Source: Nemertoderma westbladi (taxonomy: Eukaryota > Xenacoelomorpha > Nemertodermatida > Nemertodermatidae). Taken from it: a DNA stretch of 43,906 nucleotides. The stretch is from assembly GCA_032718475.1 (NCBI GenBank), contig JAUCBJ010002939.1, positions 1 through 43,906 on the forward strand, written 5' to 3'. This document shows positions 12,514 to 23,329 of this stretch, in pieces (the stretch's first letter is position 1; the number at the start of each line of letters is the position of its first letter). Below the pieces are notes generated by a model. The model made no database searches, was not told the origin of the DNA, and saw nothing but the letters and a program-made list of their open reading frames with translations. The translations under genes were made by a program, and so were the position numbers.

Positions 12514-13466
12514 TGAAAGTATTTACTTTAGGTATACCGGTACCACAGTCGTCTACTGTACGTTACAGGGAAATTCGGGACTGTAGTGTCAGAGGTGCAG
12601 GTAGGTCTGAATGCTGAAGCCTATCTTTTTAAAAAACAATTAAGATTTCCATTACACCAAATTTTAACAGTTTATTAATACTGTAATACAACTGATACAA
12701 TGTACAGTACACTGTAATATTCAATATTCCGGTATACTACTGTACTACAGTTTGTACATACAGACATACAGTTTGTTACGCTACTCTCTGTCTGTCTGTC
12801 TAGGAAACGCTGAATCGACCGGTTCGCGAATTTTGGCCGGTACCGGTGCAGGGCTGCAGGGCAGGCCGGTCAGCCGGTTCTAAAAAACCGGCCTGACCGG
12901 TACCGGTCAGCCGGTAGGTCGGTCTGCAACTGCAGTTTTATGACTGATAAAAAAAATATTGATGACACTCTACACAGCTACATCTGTACATGGAAATTTG
13001 AAAAGTATAATTTTAAGAAGCACTCTAATGCTGTAATGCAGTAATGGGTGGGCGTGGGGGGGGGGGGGGGGGGGTGTGCGCATAGCGCAGAACAGCATAA
13101 CACAAACGCTTTCTATTACATTTGCAGATCTGTACATACAGGCATAGGCCTACGTAATTTGAAAATAAAACCAGAAAACAATATTTTACAACAAATTAAA
13201 TCGCAATAATTTTTCTTGTCCATTTACAGGTTTAAATCACTCATGATGTCCTTTTTTTGACTTTTTATGTCAGTCTGTCAGTAGGCCTAGGCCTATGTCT
13301 TCCAGAAATCTACCGTTAGGCAGTTGAGTTAGGTTCCATGCTACCTGGCTACCGGTTTCTCTACTGCTGTTTTCTTAGGCTGTTAGGCTATCAGTACCGG
13401 TATTACTGCAGTACTGTATTAGTATATCTGTATATCAACTTATTGTAAATTTTCAGTTTGTTCAGT
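12514..13466. other. Non-coding DNA with a CCGGT-rich inverted cluster and a G19 run
   Basis: 12825-12920 is dense in interlocking CCGGT, ACCGGT and GGCCGG words that can fold into several hairpins. 13056-13074 is a run of 19 G. No coding frame is supported. Confidence 0.55.
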
Positions 13467-14424
13467 CTCTGAACTTGAACTTGTTTATTAGCGGATTACA
13501 AAGTAAAATAAATACAAATCACAACAGTTAGGTATATGGCTTGTACAACTACAGTACAGTACGACAATCATAGTGCAATTGTTCTGTTTTACACAATATA
13601 GGCAATTTAGTACATAATATAATATACGCAATTTTAGTGTTAAATATTAAATATTTACAACAATGTTCGATGTCCAGTTGAAATAAAATGAATATAGAAG
13701 GTAGGCCTAATTGATACAGAAACTAAGAACATAATTGAATATAATATAATATACAGTATAAGCGTTATAATACTCCAGTTGAATAAAAATAATAAAATGG
13801 TAATGGTATGTTCGATCTTGTTAAAAACTGATAGGTTAAAAATACACAAAAATTATCTGAAAAGAATCCACAAGCAAAATTAATATGAATAGACCAGGTG
13901 CACGTAACAAATAAAAATAAGGACCGTTATTGATACTTAATAAAATAACACATAAATACTGCCATTAACAACTTGCAACAAGAAACATATTAAAGTTCCA
14001 AATGAAAAAATACTAGAGAGGTGGAGACTAGTTTTCCAAAACTACAGTATCTTGATTGTCTGTGGATGTACGAATTATATTTAAATAAAATAATAAGAAA
14101 TAAATATGGATTCGATCTTGTTTAAAATATCCTAAAAAAGTTAAAATAAACTGACACCACATTTTTCACCAAATTAACATATTTACACTAACAAAATATA
14201 TTTAAACTAAAATAATTACAACTGTACAAGATAAAAAGCATGATCCAAGCTTGACGCCCAATGTGTGTAGTGTTATCACCGATAGAAATTAACAAAAAGA
14301 AAAAAAAAATGTAGCCGCTAAGGATAGCCCTAAGAGATAATTACATCTCATTTCCATAGGGATCCCTGTTATAAAAGGTAGATAAAATATAAAGTTTATA
14401 AGTAATAGAAACATAATAAAATCG

Positions 14425-15885
14425 CTATGTTATTGTGAACACCGAGATATCCGTGGATGCAAGTTTATCTAAAAAGTGTTTCTTCAGGTTGTGTTGGAAT
14501 ACGACAAGAGATGGCGCTCGAGTTATTGACCCTGGTAGATCATTCCACAACGAGGGCCCATAGTATGAGAATGTAGACTGGCCGTGGACGGTGTGTCTCT
14601 GTGGGATTTCCGCACGTATATGTGGCCCCCGAAGATTCATTGCACCTTGATTAAAGGAAACTAGCTCCAAGAGGTATGATGGAGCTTGCAAGTGTAAAAC
14701 TTTATACATATACGACAGTATTTTAGAATAGCACCTTTCCCTTAATGGAAGCCAGTTTATATCCTTGAAGTGGACCGGGCCGATGTGATCACGAGACCCT
14801 ATACCCAGGCAGAAACGAATGCATTTTCGTTGGAGAGCCTCCAACTGAGTTCGCAATTTGGAAGAGATAGTCAAGAACCAGCAGCTAGAGGCGTAGTCCA
14901 TATGGGGCTGGATGAGGGCCATGCAGAGTAGTCGACGGGAATGGCGATCGAGAACTCCTCCATTGCGGTGAAGAAATTTTAGACGGCTGTTTCCCTTTTT
15001 AATTATTTTTTGAGCCATATTCTCACCTGCAAGAGTGTCATCGAGTTCTGCTCCGAGATAGGTTACCGCATCCTTCACCGGTATATCAATGCCGCCGCAT
15101 TTAACTTGCAGTTTCGGAGCTGATGCTAACCTCTGATGTGTACCAAAACAAATTGCCTGGGTTTTCTTGAAATTTATGCTAAGGCGATTATCATTACACC
15201 AATCGTACACAGCATCCATATTCTCTGACAGGACGCGAGATAGTTCATCCACATCAGAATTTGAGTACAATAAGCTGGTATCATCGGCAAACATTGGGGC
15301 TGCAATTTCTATAGCTTGTGAAATGTCATTGGTATGGTCACCGAATAAATCGGGCCCCAAAATCGAACCTTGAGGAACTCCAATGTCAATTTGGCTTCTT
15401 TCCGATTCTACACCATTAATACTCACAAACTGCTGTCTACCCTTCAGGTACGATTTCATCCATCTTGTAGTGCTATCAGAGAATCCCATAAGTTTGAGTT
15501 TGGCTAGCAGTGTGGAATGATCTATGGTGTCGAACGCCTTGCTGAGGTCTATTAGAACCATACCTGTAAGATGGCCTTTCTCAATACCTTCTCGGATGAA
15601 GTTGTCTACATAGATTAGGGTAGTCTCAGTCGAATATCCACGCCGAAATCCAGACTGAAGTTTATTAGCGATCCCACTTGTTGCTATATATTCCGCATGC
15701 TGGTTGTGGACGACCCTTTCAAGAATCTTCGATAAAATTGGCAGGAGAGAAATCGGTCTGTTATTTTCCTTTTCTAGAGCATTTCTAGAACTTTTTTTAA
15801 TAGGCTTGACTTTGGCGGTTTTGTAATTGTCAGGAAAAGTGCTGGTTTTGATCGAAGTATTAACTATGTGTGTTATAGGTCACTG
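14425..15885 (-). pseudogene. LINE reverse transcriptase, palm to C-terminus
   Basis: This frame is open from inside the first copy of the 293-bp duplication to a stop at 14425. It shows the RT motifs in order: NRPISLLPILSKILERV, GFRRGYST, IDLSKAFDTIDH, GVPQGSILGP and the catalytic FADD. After these come NFKKTQAICFG and the C-terminal motifs of CR1/Jockey-type elements (NWLPLRERCYSKILSYMYK, then YGPSLWNDLPGSI). The palm aspartates are present. It is no longer joined in frame to its upstream part. The RT copies RNA into cDNA at a nicked genomic target. Confidence 0.88.
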
Positions 15886-16178
15886 CGGATGAAGTTGTCT
15901 ACATAGATTAGGGTAGTCTCAGTCGAATATCCACGCCGAAATCCAGACTGAAGTTTATTAGCGATCCCACTTGTTGCTATATATTCCGCATGCTGGTTGT
16001 GGACGACCCTTTCAAGAATCTTCGATAAAATTGGCAGGAGAGAAATCGGTCTGTTATTTTCCTTTTCTAGAGCATTTCTAGAACTTTTTTTAATAGGCTT
16101 GACTTTGGCGGTTTTGTAATTTTCAGGAAAAGTGCTGGTTTTGATCGAAGTATTAACTATGTGTGTTATAGGTCACTG
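15593..16178. repeat. Tandem 293-bp duplication inside the LINE
   Basis: 15593-15885 and 15886-16178 are direct copies that I find to differ at one base (ATTGTCAGG versus ATTTTCAGG). The unit covers RT segments 1-2. Because 293 is not a multiple of three it shifts the frame. Such near identity means it is recent or an assembly artefact. Confidence 0.95.
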
Positions 16179-17389
16179 CAATCCTTTATTATTCGTGCTG
16201 GAATTCCATCTGCGCCTGTACTTTTGCTTGTATCAATTTCCTGGATAATTGACTCTATTTCTTGTTCAGTTATTTCGGAAAGAGTAAATGTTTCCTGACT
16301 GGTTCCCATGTTTTGGTAATAATCCCTTGTAGCCTCGTATCCAAATCGTCCTGTAGGAGATGGTAATTTCGATTCCAAGGATTTTGCAACATTTGAAAAA
16401 TACTCGTTAAAACAGTTGCTTATTAGTTTTGGGTCACGTGATATTACACCATCTATTATCAATCCTGGACTGGCAGAATCAGCTGTTTGTGTCTTTTTGG
16501 AAGGCATGCCAAGTGATTTGAAAATTTTCCAAAGGTCTTTGGGATTGTTTTTAGAAGATTGTACTTTTGCTTTGATATATTCTGCTTTTTTGAAACGTAT
16601 TAAACTAGTTACTTTATTCCGAATTTTTTAGAAATCATCTTCATTGGCTTTTGCTTGGTGAAAAACAAGTGTAGCTTTGTGGCGTTTTGTAATGGCATCG
16701 CGAACCTCATTATCCATCCATGACTCGCTTCGGTGTTTAACCCTCACTGATCTTGGCGGCGCTAAACGGTCAATTATATTTTTGAGTTCATCAGATAGCT
16801 GCCTTGCTGCATCATTGACATCTGTCTGAGATGTTACTCCCTGGATAACGGTGTTTGTTCTTGTGTTTGCCAGCATTATATCTTTATTATAGTTTTTATA
16901 ATTTCGACAAATGATTTCTTTGTGGTGATTTATGGGTATTTTAACCTTCTTACGGGTACAGAATATCAGGTAGTGGTCACTCATTCTTAGTTTAATAACA
17001 CCACTTTGGCTTACCATATTCATATTTGAGACAAATACATGATCAATTATGGTACTTGAAGTTTCCGTGACACGCGTATACTCAGTTATTATTTGCTTCA
17101 GACTAAGAGATCTGCAGAAGTGTGCTAGTTTATGGGGTGTAGCAGTATCTTCAGTTACCGGTAATGTTATCGTTGCTTGGTTTCCAGTTTCCATGACATC
17201 GGGTAATGTTGATACCGGTAACCCCCTGGGCTTTGAAGTGTCCGTATTTGTGTCTCCCAATATATAAACTTCGTGATACGATGATATGTCTCCAAGAGTA
17301 TCCTCTATGTTTTCAAAAAAAGTCGTATCTGTGAAAACTAGATTATTCCGTGCATTCATTACACCTCTGTCCTCTATACTGTAACGCAT
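16166..17389 (-). pseudogene. LINE endonuclease C-terminal part and start of reverse transcriptase
   Basis: 17389-16628 encodes the C-terminal half of an apurinic-like endonuclease, with ILGDTNTD, IDHVFVSN and the SDH motif (MSDHYLIFC). A TAA at 16630-16628 interrupts the frame right after ANEDDF. The same frame continues downstream as RNKVTSLIRFKKAEYIKAK and then the pre-RT segment with NCFNEYFSNVAKSLESK and SKSTGADGIPARIIKDC, and stops at 16166 because of a frameshift at the edge of the 293-bp duplication. The true element start is missing upstream of 17389. Confidence 0.82.
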
Positions 17390-17680
17390 TATGGTCTCAT
17401 AGTAATTACTCGTCGTCAGTATATAATAGGATTAGGGCTGTAGGGTGGCTTACAACCTGACAACAACGCGGCAAGAAAGTTATTTTCAATTCCTCCGCTG
17501 TCTATTATGTCACTATTTTTTGGTTCTCACAATTTGCCTTGTTTTGTGCACGTACGTCACCACTCTGTAACCAGTTTATTCTCTAGAATTGAATCATCCG
17601 CCAATCATGTTGTAGGCCATATTTTTCGTTGTACCGTAGGCTCAAGACTACAGTCCATGCGCAATAGTTCCTTACTATTT
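17390..17680. other. Nothing recognised
   Basis: Short unique stretch between the LINE 5' truncation point and the next element; no coding frame. Confidence 0.4.
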
Positions 17681-19872
17681 CAGTAGGGAACACATGCCCG
17701 AATTGGCAGCACAGACGCACTGCCATTTTTGAAAAATGCACTGCCATATTAGGCAGTTTTACCCTAAATTTCGGATAAAATGTGAATTTTTATCAACTTC
17801 CTGCAGGAAGGGCCCCATTTTTATTTCATTGGATGAAAATATGATATATATTGGAGGTAAATACAAAATGTAGTAAGAGTTTCATGGTTGGGTTTTGGAG
17901 ATATTTGACATTGAAAATTGCAAGTCAAAAACATGCACTGCCTAAAATGGCAGTTATGGTAGGCCTATTGAATTAATTCCTTCTGCCTGACTGTAGGAGA
18001 GCTGGAGAGCCTGGCAATGCCAGGCATCCTTCAGTCCTTCAGAGTTTATCTATCTCTGTCTGTACTGTATCTGCTAAACAGCCTATCTATCTACAGTATA
18101 TAAGACTATCTTTTTGAAAGCAATTTATATATTTTATTTTTGTTAGTTATTCAGTTAACTGATTAACAATTTACACAGTCACTGACAGCTGGACAGGTAA
18201 TTTATTAATATATTTATTCTACTGTATAAAATATTAATATACAGGTATGTGTGGCCATTATAACAATATGTATTATAGGCCTATAGTTTGTTAATATTAA
18301 AAGTTACAGTTCGCTAATGATAAAATTTATGTTTATTGACTGATTGATATGGTAACTGATAATTATTGATAGTAAATATTTAGTAATAAAATCATTAGGC
18401 CTAATACTGTAATATATATTTAAAACTGTCATATCTTTAAGGGGTCTGTACAGAAATTTACCTCCCCTTGATAAATTTATTGTTTAATAATTTATGAATG
18501 TAGAGAGAAATTTCTTATAAGGCACTGTTTAAGGATTAACTGACAGACTGATAGGCATTAGGCCTATTTGTTAACAAAATACAAATTACTGTATAAGAAG
18601 TCATCATCAGATCATTAGTAAGAAATAATTAAATCCAATTTAGATACTAAAAAATAGTCTATAGGCCTATTTAGATTTACACATTCACACACAAAATTTA
18701 TATAATAAACTAGTATTTTGATACAGTACAGCAGTATGACTTACCGGCTGACCAGTAATCTAAAATTGATATAAATCAATTAATTGTAAATTGATACAGT
18801 ATTATGTTGGTTTTACAGTAGATGGAAAACGTAAAATAGCCCTATAGATAGAGTGAGCCTCAATGAGTAAAACCAACATAAATATAAAATAATAATAAAG
18901 ATAAAGATAATATATTCTAACAAACACATGTTGCAACAGTATATTTTTTCAAAGCATAATTTGATACTAATGTTTTTGTGTACAAGTACAATAGGCTGGC
19001 TGTGAGTGGCTGGATAGAATAAACGTTAATAGTAAAACATGTAGAGTAAAACAAACAAGTAAAACAAACATAATACTGAATATCTAAAATATAAAAATAT
19101 TACAAATTAAAAATTAAAATTAACAAGCTAATATTGCGATAGTAGGCCTATAAATTAAGCTAAAACTGAGATGAGCGTTTATGTTTACAATAGGCAATAG
19201 GAGTTGAGTACGTAGATTAAAACACATACAAAGTCATACATTCGACAATAGTAATGGTAAGGGATATAGAGAATGTAATACAAACCAACATACCATATAC
19301 AGATATAATATTTACAAATTCAGGAGAAAAATGATCGGGTCTTTCTTTTTCCAACTTTCCCAGTCTACTGGTGTTTCAAACTGTGAAAAATTGATTTATA
19401 AAATCCAGAAATCTGTTGAATATTGGTTATTTATATATATATTGTTTCCATCAGAATTGCTGAATTGTATGTAATGCTGAACAGCTGAATGCATTTTCTG
19501 ATTTTGCACTGCCATTTTAAGCATTGCACTGCTAGTTAAAACAGTAGGCTGTTATATTAAGCTGTTAAGCAGAACACTGCTATTTTGGGCAGTGCATGCT
19601 TTTGACTAGAAATTTTAAAAGTCTGATGTCTCTAAAACCCAACTGTGAAAGTCTACCAAACTTTCTATTTACCTTGCAATACATATTATATCTTCTCATA
19701 TCATATATATCATATATATATATCATATCATCCCATGAAATAAAAAAGGGGCCCTTCGAGCGGGAAGTTAATAAAAATTGACATTTTATCAGAAATTTAG
19801 GCTAAAACTGCCTAATATGGCAGTGCATTTTGCAAAGTCTGCACTGCCTGTTTGGGCATGTGTTCCCTACTG
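17681..19872. mobile_element. 2.2-kb element with about 300-bp terminal inverted repeats and TATTT target duplication
   Basis: The left end begins CAGTAGGGAACACATGCCC at 17681. The reverse complement of the right end, finishing at 19872, begins with the same 19 bases. Homology between ends extends about 300 bp (17681-17970 versus 19560-19872), including repeated CACTGCC/GGCAGTG words, and is diverged inside. TATTT lies immediately outside both ends (17676-17680 and 19873-19877), which suggests a 5-bp target duplication. The interior is AT-rich with no coding frame, so the element is non-autonomous. Superfamily is unassigned. Confidence 0.75.
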
Positions 19873-21038
19873 TATTTTGATTATTAACGATTAGACTAGG
19901 CCTACTTTACTTACCATAGGGCCTAATACAGTAATATCTGAATATAAAATATGTGATATTTTTCATTCTACTTTAGTTCAGTAGTTACTTTCTACCGTAT
20001 AGTAGTTACCTTATAGTCTGTTAGTTACACTATATTTAATATTTGTGCTATTATTATGTACTGTACACTGATATGAACCATAGTCGGTTTGGTGTAAGTA
20101 AATAAATTAATAAAAAAAAATAAAAAAAATCAGTATATATAGAGCACTATTTTGCAGTATTGCTGCATTGTATGTAGGTATAAAACCTACCTATGCCTTA
20201 CTGACTACAGGACTAGGGCCTAGTTTATTATATAGGCCTAAATTTTGTGTGTGAACGTGTAAATCTAAATATAGGACTATTTTTTCGTATCTAAATTGGA
20301 TTTAATTATTTCTCACTAATGATCTGATGATGACTTCTTACTGTCTTATACCTGTATACAGTGATTTGTATTTTGTTAATGCAGTAATGGGTGCCTTATA
20401 AAAAATTTCTTTCAACATCCATAAATTATTAAACAATAAATTAATCAAGGGGAGGTAAATTTCTGTATGGAACCCCTTAAAGATATGACAGTTTTAAATA
20501 TGATACATATTAATGATTTTATTACTAAATTTTTACTATCAATAATTATCAGTTACCATATCAATCAGTCAATAAACATTAATTTTATCATTAGGTTACA
20601 GTGGTAGCCAGAAGGAACCAAAACAATAAACGATTAGAAAAAAATAAAATTCTAATTTTTTGTGTGATTTGGTGTTTGGTGTGATTTGGTCAATTTTGTG
20701 TGATTTGGGTGTTTAGACGGACCGGCCTATAGGCCTAATACATTGTTATGGCCACATATATATTAATATTTTATAGGCCTACAGTCTGACAGTAGGCCTA
20801 TAATAAATATATTAATAAATTACCTGTCACTGACTGTGTAAATTGTTAGGCGTAACCCATAACCAGTTAATTGAACATTGAATAAGTAACAAAAACAAAA
20901 TATATAAATTGCTTTCAAAAGGATAGGCATAGGCCTATATATATACTGTAGGTACAGATAGCTGGATAGATAGGCTGTTTAGCAGATACAGTACAGACAG
21001 AGATAGATAAACTTTGAAGGACTGAAGGATGCCTGGCA

Positions 21039-21722
21039 CCTATATGGAATACTGACAAAAAGCGCGCCACATGCGTTCTGGTTAAACGAAAATCGCGCCA
21101 GTCATGATATCTAATGCGCGCCAAGCCAACAATTGACTATGAAATTTTGCAGTAATTGCTTAAATGTAATAATTTATCAGTTTATAATTCTGTAGCCCTA
21201 CAGTATGTTAACATTTAAATGCGAGCGTAGCGAGCACGGAAATTCTGCTGAATCATGCAGGCTGTCATGGTTTTATTGGTTTGAAGAATCTGACAGTCTG
21301 ACAATTGAAAAACTTTTGAAACAATAAGTCATGTTTTTAATGGTCATGCTCAATCTGTCCGTTTCCATTTGTCCACAGCCAGACAGTACTAAGAGTAGAC
21401 TTGCAGTATAAACGCGAGCGAAGCGAGCGGACATTTTTCAATCTTTTTAAACCTATGGAATAATTTCAAATAGAGCTGTAGAGTGGGATGTGTTGCTAGT
21501 CTGCTAGTGCACTGCTACGCTACCTCCTACTGTCCTAACCTAACCCTACATCGCTACATCCATATTCGCGCCAGGACCGCCAGGATCCTCAATGCGCGCC
21601 ACACGCCCCTGTCACTACGCGCCAGGATCCTTAATCCGCGCCACACGCCCCTGTCACTACGCGCCAGGATCCTTAATCCGCGCCACACATGTTGAGCAAA
21701 CTCTACATAAATTCCAACCTGG
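21039..21722. mobile_element. 684-bp insertion with 8-bp target duplication (hAT-like, non-autonomous)
   Basis: The octamer GCCTGGCA occurs at 21031-21038 and 21723-21730, exactly where the intact relative at about 18010-18030 has it once. The ends are weakly inverted (CCTATATGGAAT and, on the other strand, CCCAGGTTGGAAT). The interior carries GCGCGCCACATG near one end and its near-complement near the other, plus GCGAGCGTAGCGAGC-like words. 8-bp duplications are typical of hAT transposons. There is no transposase frame. Confidence 0.75.
21591..21690. repeat. 42-bp tandem repeat, 2.3 copies, GC-rich
   Basis: AATCCGCGCCACACGCCCCT plus GTCACTACGCGCCAGGATCCTT is the unit. Copies start at 21591, 21633 and 21675. 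It lies inside the 684-bp insertion. Confidence 0.9.
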
Positions 21723-22580
21723 GCCTGGCATTGCCAGGCTCTCCTACATTCTGACATTCAGACAGTAGGAATTAATTCAATAGCATAACTGCCATTTTAG
21801 GCAGTGCATGTTTTTGACTTGCAATTTTCAATGTCAAATTCTCAAATATCTCTAAAACCCAACCATGAGACTCTTACCACATTTTGTATTTACCTCCAAC
21901 AGTCCAATATATATCATATTTTCATCCAATGAAATAAAAATGGTGAATGGGGCCCTTCCAGCGGGATGTTGATAAAAATTCACATTTTATCCGATATTTA
22001 GGGTAAAACTGCCTAATATGGCAGTGCATTTTTCAAAAATGGCAGTGCGCCTGTGCTGCCAATTCGGGCATGTGTTCCCTTCCCTACCGTCAGTATAGTA
22101 TACCCGGTACTGTATACGGGTATATATATATCAACGACACAATGATTAAGATAATGACAGATATACGATATACTGTATTGTGCACAGTCTGACAGTGCAA
22201 ATTACTTACCGGTACATTAATTGGACACAATTATTTACTTTCAGTTTGTGATAGGCAGATAGGCCTATGGTTTGTGATTTGGTTTGGCTGGTGTGATTTG
22301 GGCATGTTGGGTGTTTAGACTGTTACATGGACGATGGCAGGATGGACCGGACCCCCATCAACCCACTGGCCCATAGAAGTATAGAACTGTAGATGGTTTG
22401 TTGGATGCTTGATACTTTTTGTGGACAATTCAGCAATATACTATAATTAGTGTCTGTTCGGGAACGGAATACTGGAATATACGGATATAATACCTGAAGC
22501 AACTTCGGCCTACGGCCTCAGTCTGTCAGTAGTTATAGCTATAGGAACAGATTAATTTGATCGTTTGTCGGTTAATCAGA

Positions 22581-22803
22581 TCGTTTATTGTTTTGGTTAG
22601 AAAAGCGTGCCTCTGTAACCTGTTCCCTTCCCTCAATTGGTAACAACATCGTTTATTGTTTTGGTTAGATAAGCCTGCCTCTGTAACCTGTCAGCCTGTT
22701 CCTTTCCCTCAATTGGCATGATTGGTAACAATATCGTTTATTGTTTTGGTTATAAAACCCAGCCTCTGCAACCTGTTCCTTTCCCTCAATTGGTAGCAAT
22801 ATT
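22581..22803. repeat. Three tandem copies of a 68-85-bp motif upstream of SH3BP5 exon 1
   Basis: TCGTTTATTGTTTTGGTTA starts at 22581, 22649 and 22734, each followed by GCCTCTGTAACCTGTTCC-like sequence and TTCCCTCAATTGG. An inverted single copy is at 24058-24125 in intron 1, and a fragment is at about 20625. The copies sit about 400-600 bp upstream of the start codon. Promoter activity is possible but unsupported. Confidence 0.8.
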
Positions 22804-23183
22804 CTTAATATTACTGTATTAGGCGTATAGGCCTATAATTTTAGTTCTATATTAGGCCTATTAAATTTTTTCTCGATTTTTTTCGCGAAATGCCATTCTT
22901 CCCGAAAATATCAGAGTGTTTTCCCACGGAGACCGGCTAAACCGGTAGTTACTGGAATTTTGAAAAATAAAGTCTGAGTCTTTTCTCAGAGAGACTTGTT
23001 TTCGAGCAAAACAATTATATCCACGGGTAAGGATTACGTTGAATAATATTCCATAAAATAAACAATTTATCTCCAATTTTAACCTGCCAGGCAGCTGACT
23101 GATATAGAAAGAAATGCCTTCATTATCGCGAAAAGTTGCAGTGGATTTGTTGCCTGCAACCTAAACTTTCATGCTGAGCGGAC

Positions 23184-23329
23184 ATGTCAATTTCTTCAAA
23201 TGAAAGTTTAATTGAGGAGAACGTCGAAGTGTTGGACCCGAGGCAGAAAAGAATAGAAATCGAACTCGAGAAGTTAAACTCAACGAGCGATAAAGTGAAC
23301 CTATTGGAGAACGAACTTGATTCCCGCAG
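23184..23329 (+). CDS. SH3BP5: SH3BP5 exon 1 (residues 1-48 plus 2 nt)
   Basis: ATG at 23184. It encodes MSISSNESLIEENVEVL and then the first helix (IEIELEKLNSTSDKVNLLEN). It ends CGCAG before donor GTTTGT at 23330, in phase 2. An upstream ATG at 23171 lies in another frame. Confidence 0.88.

Larger units (their letters stand above)
13467..17389 (-). mobile_element. CR1/Jockey-like non-LTR retrotransposon, 5'-truncated and broken
   Basis: On the minus strand the order is the C-terminal part of an APE-type endonuclease, then reverse transcriptase, then a 3' untranslated region of about 950 bp. The N-terminal half of the endonuclease and any ORF1 are missing, as expected of 5' truncation. At 14325-14375 the 3' region holds a segment able to pair with itself (GGGATCCCTATGGAAATGAG then AGGGCTATCC); a related segment occurs at 23640-23700. 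The likely 3' end is near 13467, where the minus strand reads AATAAACAAGTTCAAGTTCA, a poly(A)-signal-like word plus a short direct repeat. It is dead: a nonsense codon, a frameshift and a 293-bp internal duplication. Confidence 0.85.
20225..22095. mobile_element. Second, inverted and partial copy of the same element family
   Basis: The reverse complement of 22085 back to about 20225 follows 17686 to about 18715 in order: the GGGAACACATGCCCG tip, the GCACTGCC cluster, GAGAGCCTGGCAATGCCAGG, the CTATCTATCTCTGTCTGTAC segment, TTAATTTACCTC-like and ATTTGTATTTTG words. It is interrupted by a 684-bp insertion (21039-21722) and by a segment at about 20606-20745 absent from the first copy. Together with 17681-19872 it makes an inverted repeat with arms of about 1 kb. 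Confidence 0.8.

Noticed and set aside
13655-13849. Hydrophobic 64-codon minus-strand frame
   Set aside because: It lies in the AT-rich LINE 3' region, where Ile/Leu/Phe-rich chance frames are expected.
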